The notes below the pieces were generated by a model. The model was given only the letters and a program-made list of their open reading frames with translations. It did no database searches and had not been told where the DNA came from. Positions 1 to 7,122 of a stretch of 60,466 bases of DNA are shown piece after piece. The DNA comes from an uncultured Bacilli bacterium (GTDB lineage Bacteria; Bacillota_I; Bacilli_A; RF39; UBA660): contig CALVUX010000011.1 in the NCBI GenBank assembly GCA_944363715.1, positions 1-60,466 of the forward strand, given 5' to 3'. A program made the translations under genes and the position numbers. Within the stretch, counting starts at the first letter, position 1. Each line of letters starts with the position of its first letter.

Positions 1-58
1 CAAAAAAGATAAATGTTTTAAAGTATAAGCATTTTTACATAATACTTTCTATAACATT

Positions 59-670
59 TTAGTTGCTATAACCTATAGGTAGTCCTGTATCTTTCTTATA
101 GAAATTATTCATACCTAACTTACTAATAATATTATTAATATAATCATGATTGATAGTATTTAAGATATCTTTAATTAATAATAAATCTTCATTACTTAAG
201 TATTTACTTAATTTATTAAGTAATACTTTATGATTAATATTATAAAAGTACTTACTAAAATCAAATTTAAGAATATAAAAAGTATTAGATTTATTTTTAA
301 TCTTAACAAGATACTTATCTAATAAATATCTTGCATAAGAAGTACCTCTACCTACTCTAGTTGCACAGTTACTATCTATTAAGTATTTATCTAAAGGTAA
401 TAGAACTTTCTTACAGATGATATGATTAACTATCTTATCTTCTAGGGCACTACTCATAATAAGTCTTTTCTTTTTCTCTTTTATTATAAAGATATGATAA
501 TTACTATAAGTATAGTTATTATTATTAATTTTATCTACTAAGATATTACAATTACTATAATAATTCTTTTCAAAAAGATATAATTTCTTCTTATTTCTAA
601 TAGATTTTCTTATCTTTAAATAAGCATCTTCTATATCACTTAACTCTACTTTCACTTTTAATCCATCCAT
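59..670 (-). pseudogene. Truncated DGR-type reverse transcriptase
   Basis: This encodes the N-terminal 203 residues of an RNA-directed DNA polymerase of the DGR / group II intron-like class. Visible motifs are KKRLIMSSALEDKIVNH (RT1-2), NCATRVGRGTSYA, and KFDFSKYFYNINH around residues 135-147, where Asp137 is the first catalytic aspartate. The motif 4 region TGLPIG is at residues 195-200. The family continues with N-x-x-S-Q and then a YxDD active site, but here the frame reads YSN and stops. None of the three frames of bases 1-58 resumes an RT-like sequence. DGR enzymes are usually well over 300 residues. The first ATG overlaps the avd gene by 35 nt and has no clear Shine-Dalgarno, so the start is uncertain and may depend on translational coupling. 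It is probably inactivated by an insertion, deletion or rearrangement at about position 60-70. Confidence 0.8.
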
Positions 671-980
671 ATATTAATTTAGTAATTGTAATATATTTTT
701 TACTTATAGATATATACTTATCTTTAGATATCTCTTTATAGGTATAAAGCTTATAATAGTAATAATCTAATAATTTAACTTCTACTAACATTTTTCTTTG
801 AATATAAATTCTTTTAGGTCTTTCTAGGGTATTAGTATAATATAAGTAATAAAGTAATTTATAATTAGAATCTATTATATTATTCTTGAGCGTTTTATAT
901 TTATTATTAATATTAAGAATTATTTTATCAGTAATAATATCTATCTCTTTAAGTTTAGTTTCTAAAACAAAGTTACTCAT
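636..980 (-). CDS. avd: Avd-like accessory variability determinant of the DGR
   Basis: This is a 114-residue, Lys/Tyr/Ile-rich, all-helical protein. Its length, position next to the reverse transcriptase and C-terminal signature (a long helix ending IYGWIKS) resemble the four-helix-bundle Avd proteins. Those proteins form a basic pentamer that binds the RT and the template RNA and is needed for mutagenic retrohoming. The start chosen is the ATG at 980, which has GGAG seven bases upstream; an in-frame upstream Met lies inside the preceding gene and lacks a site. The start overlaps the end of the upstream accessory gene by 8 nt, and the end overlaps the RT start, so the three genes form a tightly coupled operon. 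The family call rests on length, context and the C-terminal motif; a profile search would settle it. Confidence 0.75.
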   Translation of the reverse strand: MSNFVLETKLKEIDIITDKIILNINNKYKTLKNNIIDSNYKLLYYLYYTNTLERPKRIYIQRKMLVEVKLLDYYYYKLYTYKEISKDKYISISKKYITITKLIYGWIKSESRVK

Positions 981-1311
981 AAAACTTCTCCATTTTAGTA
1001 ATAATCTCTTCAATATTATCTAAATATAAACAATTCTTTAAGTTAGTAGATAATTTATCTATTCTATAAGATAACTTACCATATTCTAGATATTTAGAAT
1101 ATTTATTATCTTTAAAGGTAACAACATCATCATAGAAATAATTAATATGACATTTATTAAGTAAATGAATTAATTTACTCATTGAGTTTCTTTCTATATA
1201 AAATGTTTCTTTATAAGGTTTATCTAATAGATAACTAACAATATAACTATCGTTCTTATTTACGTAAATCATTAGTCCTTTACGCATGAAATAGACTAAA
1301 CTATTATTCAT
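973..1311 (-). CDS. Possible MutS domain I-like DGR accessory protein
   Basis: This 112-residue protein is the first gene after the template repeat. Its layout (FMRKGLMIYVNKNDSYIVSYLL, then a basic stretch SMSKLIHLLNKCHINYF) resembles the MutS N-terminal mismatch-recognition domain, in which a xFxxGxFYxxFxxDA segment precedes a helix and a KLxxxxIxxxI segment. Small MutS-like proteins have been reported next to RT genes in some gut DGRs, so the context fits, but the similarity is weak and judged by eye. A Shine-Dalgarno AGGAG lies about 12 nt before the ATG. It is co-directional with avd and RT and overlaps avd by 8 nt. It could instead be an unrelated small protein specific to this DGR. Confidence 0.45.
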   Translation of the reverse strand: MNNSLVYFMRKGLMIYVNKNDSYIVSYLLDKPYKETFYIERNSMSKLIHLLNKCHINYFYDDVVTFKDNKYSKYLEYGKLSYRIDKLSTNLKNCLYLDNIEEIITKMEKFYE

Positions 1312-1598
1312 ATTTTTAACACTCTCCTATCTTTTCCTTAACATATCAAAAAAAAAAAAAAAAAATCAAGCATATTTGTAAATTTATGCATTTACATAAA
1401 TTTACTATTATACTTGACATAAACTATTGGACTAACCTTTCCTTTAGTTTTATAGGGTCAGATAGTGTATAAATAGTTTCATAAACATTTACAATTCTAT
1501 TATCTATCTAGTCTTTAGTGTTTAACACAAGGAAATTACCTGTTCCTTTTATCTATTCTATATAAGTTATACCTATAATGCTAGGTTTAAAAGGAAAT
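1312..1598 (-). other. Non-coding spacer between template repeat and DGR accessory genes
   Basis: I see no credible gene here. In the transcribed (minus) direction it follows the template repeat and would form the 3' part of the DGR template RNA, the part that RT-Avd binds in characterised systems. Reading that way it contains an 11-bp hairpin (1378-1405, GTAAATTTATG with its complement, 6-nt loop), then about 12 nt, then a run of 18 T (A18 at 1348-1365 on the plus strand). The Shine-Dalgarno of the first accessory gene follows. The hairpin plus U-tract could terminate or attenuate the transcript. Confidence 0.5.
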
Positions 1599-1686
1599 GC
1601 CGCACGCCATTCGAATTGCTCGAAGGCGAATTGTTGTTAGCGTTACCATTGTTGTTGACATACAGAACGTTTGACGAAGATTTTGG
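1599..1686 (-). repeat. DGR template repeat (TR)
   Basis: This 88-bp non-coding copy aligns without gaps to VR1 (1858-1945) and VR2 (2503-2590). Read on the minus strand it is dense in AAC/AAT codons (for example AACAACAATGGTAACGCT), the typical makeup of a DGR template. Against VR1 there are 11 differences, 10 of them at TR adenines plus one T-to-A. Against VR2 there are 13, all at TR adenines. Seventeen of 27 TR adenines are changed in at least one VR, whereas only one of 61 other positions is. The 3' end (GGCGTGCGGC) is identical in all three copies and is the expected site of the initiation-of-mutagenic-homology sequence. Homology stops right after it. Confidence 0.95.
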
Positions 1687-1734
1687 TAATTCCCTACTAT
1701 AATTTATTTAAACTAATTATAGCCTTTTTAATTT

Positions 1735-1770
1735 AGTCACGAAAGAGAAATACCATTCTCTTTCGTGACT
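1735..1770. other. 15-bp perfect hairpin just after the DGR target gene
   Basis: AGTCACGAAAGAGAA (1735-1749) is followed by a 6-nt loop and its exact complement (1756-1770). It lies immediately after the target stop codon and between VR1 and TR. It lacks a U-tract in either direction, so it is not a standard intrinsic terminator. In the Bordetella phage DGR a hairpin downstream of the variable repeat is needed for target recognition; here the distance from the VR1 end is about 88 nt, longer than in that model. Confidence 0.6.
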
Positions 1771-1771
1771 A

Positions 1772-3706
1772 TTAACTTCCTAACTGTATTTCAAAAGGTG
1801 AATTCAACGTTCCATCACCATTTATAATTTGCACGTTAGATTTTAGATTTATAGATGGCCGCACGCCATTCGATTTGCTCGAAGGCGAAGTGTAGTTAGC
1901 GCTACCATAGTAGTAGACATACAGAACGTACGACGAAGAATATGGTGTTAAAGTCCAATATGTTTTATTGTTACCATATCTATCAAATTGCCCGGACATT
2001 AATTCTCCAAATCTCAATAATCCTACTTTAGCTTCTGCTATATTTGAGGTTATTGCAGTTCCGCTTGCATCTGTATATTTTGCATTCTTATATGAGTAGG
2101 AACTACCACTTCCTACAGTTCCTAGATACCAAGTTGTATTATCTTCTATCATTGAACTATAACTGCTATCTACGTAACTTGTTAAATATTCTCCGTTTAG
2201 GAATGTACCTATTGTATTTGTACTTGAAAATGTTGCATTACTTCCAAAGTTCATTGTTATAAACTCCCCAGAACTTTTTAGTGGTTCGGCACTTACTATC
2301 TTTGTTCCTGTTCCATTTTCGTGGCTTACTATCCTGTATAGATTATTTTCATCCGTACCAAATTTTATATATTCTCCACTGTATCTACTTGACAACAAAG
2401 CTCCTGATAAATTAGTATCATTATCTCCGTTTAAGCGATAAGGGTTATCTATTGTTCCATCACCATCTACAATACGAACGCTAGATTTTAGATTTATTGA
2501 TGGCCGCACGCCATACGAAAAGCTCGAAGGCGAATCGTTGTAAGCGACACCATTGTAGTAGACATACAGAACGCTGGACGAAGAATATGGTGTTAAAGTC
2601 CACCAAATAAGTCCATTATTTAAATAGCCATTACTATAGGTTGTTCCAGTATAACTTGTTACATACTCATAATAGTTTAATAATCCTACAGCATCAGTTA
2701 CCATTGTTGTCTCAGCAGGTTTACTTGAAGATGTTGTTAATGTTGCATTCCACTTAGCATCTGTTACAATGAAATTCTCATAATCTCTTAAGTTACCTAA
2801 GAAACCATCGACGCTAGTATCATTTAACCAATCTTCCATATAACTTCCTTCAAAGTCTGTACTTCCACTTGAATAAGTAATTGAACTTATATTCCATTGT
2901 GTTACTAATTTAGTTGTCTTAGCTTTTTTATTAACTGATACCGCTCTCCATAACTTTCCACTATACCAGATATAGTTATTTGGGTCAGTTCCTGTTATAA
3001 ATGTATCTACTCCATCACCATCATATGTACTTCCATTTTCTCCTAAGTTTTCTAATACTACTTCACTTACTGGATCACCTTGTGTATTAACCCCATTAAC
3101 CACTATCTTACCATGATAATGTTTATTTAAAACATCATTTCCTACTCCTTCTCTTATCCATACATATAAAGTATAAGTTACACTTCCTCCTGCTTCAAGA
3201 GAACCTGTCGCTATTTTATAATTACTTTCTGCTATACTAGATAAATTTGCAGGAGATGCTGGGTCTAATTTATATCTTATATAATCTTTATTCAATTGAT
3301 TACTGGAGCAGTTATCTTCATCTATCATATTTTGATCATCTTGTATAAATACTTCATAATCTGCTGTTAGAGTTCCTGTATTTGTTATTGTAAATACATA
3401 TGGTTCTAACTCTACTCCTTCTTCATCACTCATAGGGTACTTGCCTCTTAAATCAATTGTATTACTACTATCTGCACCAAAATCTATATTTAGAGTACCT
3501 ACTTTAATAACATTATAATCAGCTGACTTTGATACTGATGTAAAAACAGCATAAGCACTCCCTAGAGATATTATAGTTACTCCTAGTATTGAAAACAATG
3601 TTACTAATAATTGTCTTTTTGCCATTTTAGTAAGTGCTACTTCTTTGAAGTTATATTCTTCTATCTTGTCTTTTGTTATTTTTTTTCTATTATTAAATCT
3701 CTTCAT
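1772..3706 (-). CDS. DGR target: surface protein with two variable C-type-lectin-like (DUF6273) domains
   Basis: This is a 644-residue exported protein. The ATG at 3706 is chosen because AGGGTG (3716-3721) lies 9 nt upstream; the frame stays open 264 nt further upstream, but that part runs into the IS element. Residues 1-26 are basic and about 27-48 are hydrophobic, resembling the SipW-type signal of TasA/camelysin proteins (SAYAVFTSVS, then VGTLNIDFG). A TasA-like beta domain follows to about 215. Two DUF6273 / formylglycine-enzyme-like domains come next, each with WTLTPYSSS ... GVRPSINL. Variable residues lie at about 373-402 (VR2) and 588-617 (VR1). The two domains are clearly duplicated, each also ending in a D/N-G-D-G-T element. 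The changing residues (Tyr, Ser, Asn, Asp, Phe, Lys) sit where DGR targets display ligand contacts. The ligand is unknown; surface display is inferred. Confidence 0.9.
   Translation of the reverse strand: MKRFNNRKKITKDKIEEYNFKEVALTKMAKRQLLVTLFSILGVTIISLGSAYAVFTSVSKSADYNVIKVGTLNIDFGADSSNTIDLRGKYPMSDEEGVELEPYVFTITNTGTLTADYEVFIQDDQNMIDEDNCSSNQLNKDYIRYKLDPASPANLSSIAESNYKIATGSLEAGGSVTYTLYVWIREGVGNDVLNKHYHGKIVVNGVNTQGDPVSEVVLENLGENGSTYDGDGVDTFITGTDPNNYIWYSGKLWRAVSVNKKAKTTKLVTQWNISSITYSSGSTDFEGSYMEDWLNDTSVDGFLGNLRDYENFIVTDAKWNATLTTSSSKPAETTMVTDAVGLLNYYEYVTSYTGTTYSNGYLNNGLIWWTLTPYSSSSVLYVYYNGVAYNDSPSSFSYGVRPSINLKSSVRIVDGDGTIDNPYRLNGDNDTNLSGALLSSRYSGEYIKFGTDENNLYRIVSHENGTGTKIVSAEPLKSSGEFITMNFGSNATFSSTNTIGTFLNGEYLTSYVDSSYSSMIEDNTTWYLGTVGSGSSYSYKNAKYTDASGTAITSNIAEAKVGLLRFGELMSGQFDRYGNNKTYWTLTPYSSSYVLYVYYYGSANYTSPSSKSNGVRPSINLKSNVQIINGDGTLNSPFEIQLGS
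1858..1945 (-). repeat. DGR variable repeat 1 (VR1, C-terminal domain)
   Basis: It encodes about residues 588-617 of the target protein. It matches the TR without gaps. Ten substitutions are at TR adenines (mostly A to T, giving Tyr codons from Asn codons), and one is a T-to-A change in an AAT codon. The 3' end GGCGTGCGGC is unchanged. Confidence 0.93.
2503..2590 (-). repeat. DGR variable repeat 2 (VR2, internal domain)
   Basis: It encodes about residues 373-402 of the same target protein. Thirteen substitutions relative to the TR are all at adenines, for example AAC to GTC and AAT to TTT. It differs from VR1 at many of the same codons, so the two repeats were diversified independently. It shares the invariant GGCGTGCGGC end. 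Confidence 0.93.
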
Positions 3707-3715
3707 TATAATCAA

Positions 3716-3739
3716 CACCCTATCTTTAGATATAGTATA
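3716..3739 (-). promoter_or_regulatory. Promoter -10 and ribosome binding site of the DGR target gene
   Basis: On the minus strand TGC-TATACT (-10 hexamer 3734-3739) forms an extended -10 with no clear -35. The Shine-Dalgarno AGGGTG is at 3716-3721, nine bases before the ATG. The IS element appears to begin a few dozen bases further upstream and leaves these signals intact. Confidence 0.5.
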
Positions 3740-3778
3740 GCAAATATTAAGAAAGTAATCTAGTTTTTTTTTGTAATT

Positions 3779-5387
3779 CAGCAAAAAAGAGTAAATTTCT
3801 TCGCAAAGAAAATCTGATATAATTATTACTACAGAATAAGAAAGGATCGTAGTAATGAAAAAAAGAAGTAAAAAGGAAGAAAAAGAATTACAAGAAGAAA
3901 TACAAAAATATGAAAATGAAGCAAGAAGTGTAAGAAGAAAAAAAGAAAGACAATTAAAGAAGGAATACAAAGATAAATCTATTAGAATTAAATCAGGTAA
4001 GCAGTTTAAAAAAACTAAAGAACCTCTTACTAGAAAACAAAGAAGAGAACTTTTAAAAGATAAAAATCTATTAAAGGAAGTTTTAAAGGTAATTAGAAAA
4101 TATTTTCCACAGTTAGAAAACTTATTTAGTAAATTAACTGATAAAAGACATAAAAGTTATATTACTTATAAGATGAGAACTATTATATTTACTAGATTGT
4201 TATCTTTAATATGCGGTATTACTACTATGAAAGGTATTAATCAAAAGTTTAATACTGATGAAGCTATTAAAAATTTATCTTCTATTTGTAATCAAGAACT
4301 TAAAGAAGTTCCTGATTGGCAAACTATTCAAGATGTTATTGAAACTCTTTCTATAGAAGAAATAGAAGATATTAGGAAATATATGGTAAAGGCTTTAATT
4401 AGAAGTAAAATGTTTGATAGATTTAGATATAAAGGTGCTATTCAAGTATTAGTAGATGCTACTGGTCTATCTAGCCATGATTATAACTTAAATAGTAATT
4501 GTATTTCTAAGACTAAAAATGGTGTTACTAAATATTATAAATATGTTTTAGAAGCTAAAATTGTTTTTGGTAATATTGTTATTAGTATTGATTCTGAATG
4601 GATTGAAAATAAGAAATTGAATAATGAAAACGAGAAACAAGACTGTGAAGTTAATGCTTTTAAAAGAATGGCTCCAAGGCTTAAGAAAAACTACCCTAAA
4701 ATGAAATTTATTATTACAGGGGATGCTTTATATGCTACTACTCCTATGATTGATATTTGTAGAGATAATAAGTGGTATTATATCTTTAATCTTAAGAAAG
4801 ATAGACTTAAGAGAGTTTATGAAGAATTTACTGATAATATTAGTTTTGAAAATGAAACTAATAAAGAAAATTATTACTTATCTAAAAATATAAAGTTTAA
4901 CGGAAATGTTTTTGACGTGTTTAAATATATAGAAGTTACTGATAAAAAAACTACTACTTTTCACTATGTAAGTAATTTTAATGTTAAAGATAGTAATATA
5001 GAAGAAATTGTTAATATGGGTAGACGTAGATGGAAGATAGAAAATGAAGGCTTTAACCAACGAAAAAAATGGGACTTTTTGTATTTCCCATATGAGTAGC
5101 AGGCATATTATTGGTTTAAAGGTTCAATATTATTTAATACAGATTGCCCACATTATAAGACAACTATTAGAATATGGTTCTATTATAATAAAAGAGATTC
5201 GTGGAATAACAAAAAAGGAAATAAGCGACAAAATTTCCGACTCACTTACTTCCAACACAATCTCAAATTTTAATTGTTTAGATTTAAATTTTCAATTAAG
5301 ATTTGATGATTGAAGTATAACATATTTCAGGGGAGTTGAAAACTAGTGTCGGAAATTTTTACAGTGTATTTACACTATTTTTGTCGT
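3779..5387 (+). mobile_element. Insertion sequence with DDE transposase (approximate ends)
   Basis: One transposase gene is flanked by imperfectly matching ends. The left end begins near 3779 (CAGCAAAAAAGAGTAAATTT). The reverse complement of the right end near 5387 reads CGACAAAAATAGTGTAAATA. The match is only partial and I could not find a target-site duplication, so the ends are tentative. The element separates the DGR from the rest of the window. Confidence 0.4.
3855..5313 (+). pseudogene. DDE (IS4-superfamily-like) transposase, frameshifted
   Basis: This transposase should cut and join the IS ends. The first frame (3855-5099, 414 aa) has a lysine/glutamate-rich N-terminal helix and then an RNase-H-fold core. 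Candidate catalytic residues are Asp in LVDATGL, Asp in ITGDALYATTPM, and Glu in WKIENEGFN. The frame then reads into RKKWDFLYF and stops. The expected continuation (EKNGTFCISHMSSRH ... YYLIQIAHIIRQLLEYGSI) lies in the other frame from 5044 to 5313. The switch needs a +1 change at or near the A7 run at 5063-5069. This is either an inactivating one-base change or slippage on the A-tract. The -1 geometry typical of programmed IS frameshifting does not fit. Confidence 0.75.
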
Positions 5388-5643
5388 GGAATAATTTATG
5401 CGAAAAAAAAGATTTATGTTATTTTATCTCCCTTTACACATAAATCTTTCCTTTTTAAATTAATTTGCTCTTTTTTACTGTTGTAATTTTTATTTGCAGT
5501 TATTTGCAGACATTTGCAGCGATTTGCAGTTTATTTACATTTTACTGCAGTTTTTACTGCACTTTTTCTACAGCTTTACTGCAGTTTTACTGCAGTAAAC
5601 TAAAAAGATAGGCTTTATCAGCCTATCGAATAAGTTATATTAC
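5314..5643. other. Intergenic region with phased ATTTGCAG and ACTGCAG repeats
   Basis: There is no gene here. The left part holds the putative right end of the IS. From 5492 to 5529 there are four copies of ATTTGCAG spaced exactly 10 bp apart, one helical turn. From about 5551 to 5597 there are several ACTGCA(G) copies in T-rich DNA. A terminator closes the region at its right side. The repeats could be protein-binding sites or simple replication-slippage products; nothing in them codes. Confidence 0.6.
5607..5627 (-). terminator. Intrinsic terminator of the SASP gene
   Basis: GATAGGCT and AGCCTATC form an 8-bp stem with a 5-nt loop. In the minus direction it is followed by TTTTTAG, directly after the spore-protein gene. 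Confidence 0.8.
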
Positions 5644-5859
5644 TTATTTATTAGTATAACTTCCACTAACTTGATTTAATCCATTTTGTACTAAACGTCT
5701 AGTGATTTCACCACCAACTGAACCGTTAGCACGGCTAGTAGCATCTGGTCCTAAATTTACACCAAATTCATTAGCTATTTCATATTTCATTTTATCAATA
5801 GCTTGTTTAGCACCAGGAACTCTCATCTTCATTGAACCAGTGTTCATTTTGTTGTTCAT
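5644..5859 (-). CDS. Alpha/beta-type small acid-soluble spore protein (SASP)
   Basis: This is a 71-residue DNA-binding protein that coats and protects spore DNA and is degraded by the Gpr protease at germination. The family core is plain: [20 protein letters not shown] followed by [13 protein letters not shown], with the Gpr cleavage region at EIANEFGV. The ATG at 5859 is chosen because AGGAGG lies 8 nt upstream; an in-frame GTG at 5868 overlaps that site. The gene is monocistronic with its own terminator. In known spore formers it is transcribed in the forespore by sigma-G; I did not identify a sigma-G promoter. It indicates an endospore-forming lineage or recent ancestor. Confidence 0.95.
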   Translation of the reverse strand: MNNKMNTGSMKMRVPGAKQAIDKMKYEIANEFGVNLGPDATSRANGSVGGEITRRLVQNGLNQVSGSYTNK

Positions 5860-5933
5860 TTGTTTCACCTCCTACACTAGTAGAATGTGAAGTTTTTTTT
5901 ATTTCATACATTTTTTTTACTGGTAATTTTTAC

Positions 5934-7109
5934 CTATAAAATATTTTCATATTTTTTTTCACTCTTATAGATAAAAGTATTATCTATTGTTTCTTTTAAA
6001 ATCTCAACGTAATTAACTTTTTCTTCTTCTTTTAGTGTCTCTTCTAGTGTTGGATTAATTATAGGATGTTTTGGTACAAAGACTGTACAACAATCTTCAT
6101 ATGGTAAGATACTTGTATTATATGTATCTATTTTTTTAGCAATAGATATTATCTCTAATTTATCTAGGCATGCAACTGGTCTAATTACTGGTATATTTGT
6201 AACATTATTTATTACATACATACTATTTAGTGTTTGAGAAGCTACTTGTCCAATAGATTCTCCATTAATTATAACTTTAGCATTATATTTTTTACATAAA
6301 GCGGACATTATTCTATACATCATTCTTCTCATAATAGTAATAACATAATTAGGAGAAACACTTTTATAGATTTCTTCTTGTATTTTAGTAAATGGTACTA
6401 TATATAGATTTATATCATTTGTATAAACTTTTAACTTATTTACTAAAGTTATTACTTTTTCTCTAGCTTCTAAACTAGTATGAGGAATTGCTTCAAAGTA
6501 TACTGCATCTACTTTAATTCCTCTTTTCATGGCAAGAAATCCTGCAACTGGAGAATCTATTCCTCCACTTAACATTAATAATCCTTTACCTTGAATTCCA
6601 CTAGGATATCCACCAAGTCCATTAAATTCATTATAATAAATATAAGTATTTTTTTCTCTTATTTCTACATGAATAATAACTTCTGGATTATTAACATCTA
6701 CTTTAATATTATCCTTATTCTTTAAAACTATACCACCAAATATTCTAGATAATTCCATACTAGTTTTAGGAAAAGATTTATCACTTCTTTTAGTTTCAAC
6801 TTTAAAAGTTTTAAAGTTTTGTAATTTAACTGTTTTAATTAATTCATCTTTAATAGAGTCCATATCACTATTAGTAACATAGGCAATATGGTATTTATGT
6901 ATACCAAATATTTCATGTATTTTATTAATAATAGACTCTTCATCTTCTACATTATAATGTATATACATTCTAGATAAATCTTTTTCTATAAGAACATTAA
7001 AGTCTTTTAATTTATTTTCTATATTTTTTGTTAAAGTTTTAACAAAAAAATTTCGATTACCTTTTTTTGTAGTTAATTCTCCATATTTAATTAATATTAC
7101 TTTTTCCAT
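5934..7109 (-). CDS. thiI: tRNA 4-thiouridine synthase ThiI
   Basis: ThiI adenylates U8 of tRNA and transfers sulfur from a cysteine desulfurase persulfide to make s4U; in some bacteria it also feeds thiazole synthesis. The protein has an N-terminal ferredoxin-like plus THUMP region (residues 1-160). The PP-loop ATPase motif SGGIDSP is at about residue 181, and RRMMYRIMS and a CC pair near YEDCCTVFVP follow. It lacks the C-terminal rhodanese domain, as in most Gram-positive ThiI. The start is the ATG at 7109 (GGAG 8 nt upstream) rather than the one two codons earlier, which sits too close to the site. The partner desulfurase is three genes upstream in the same operon. Confidence 0.95.
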   Translation of the reverse strand: MEKVILIKYGELTTKKGNRNFFVKTLTKNIENKLKDFNVLIEKDLSRMYIHYNVEDEESIINKIHEIFGIHKYHIAYVTNSDMDSIKDELIKTVKLQNFKTFKVETKRSDKSFPKTSMELSRIFGGIVLKNKDNIKVDVNNPEVIIHVEIREKNTYIYYNEFNGLGGYPSGIQGKGLLMLSGGIDSPVAGFLAMKRGIKVDAVYFEAIPHTSLEAREKVITLVNKLKVYTNDINLYIVPFTKIQEEIYKSVSPNYVITIMRRMMYRIMSALCKKYNAKVIINGESIGQVASQTLNSMYVINNVTNIPVIRPVACLDKLEIISIAKKIDTYNTSILPYEDCCTVFVPKHPIINPTLEETLKEEEKVNYVEILKETIDNTFIYKSEKKYENIL

Positions 7110-7122
7110 AAGCATTTCTCCT

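Noticed and set aside
59-670. A retron or group II intron RT
   Set aside because: The adjacent Avd-like gene, TR and VRs define a DGR; no intron ends (GUGYG, domain V) and no msr/msd-like palindrome were seen.
1599-1686. The TR as a decayed third domain of the target gene
   Set aside because: Differences from the VRs are limited to adenines, with Asn codons (AAC/AAT) dominating, and the homology stops at the VR boundaries. A decaying copy would have mixed substitutions and longer homology.
3707-3970. An 88-codon N-terminal extension of the DGR target gene
   Set aside because: It overlaps the IS and its transposase start, has an odd Phe/Ser/Leu composition, and the internal ATG at 3706 has a proper ribosome site and a typical signal sequence.
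5492-5600. A CRISPR array
   Set aside because: Repeats are only 7-8 bp and units 10 bp; there are no spacers of usable length and no cas genes.
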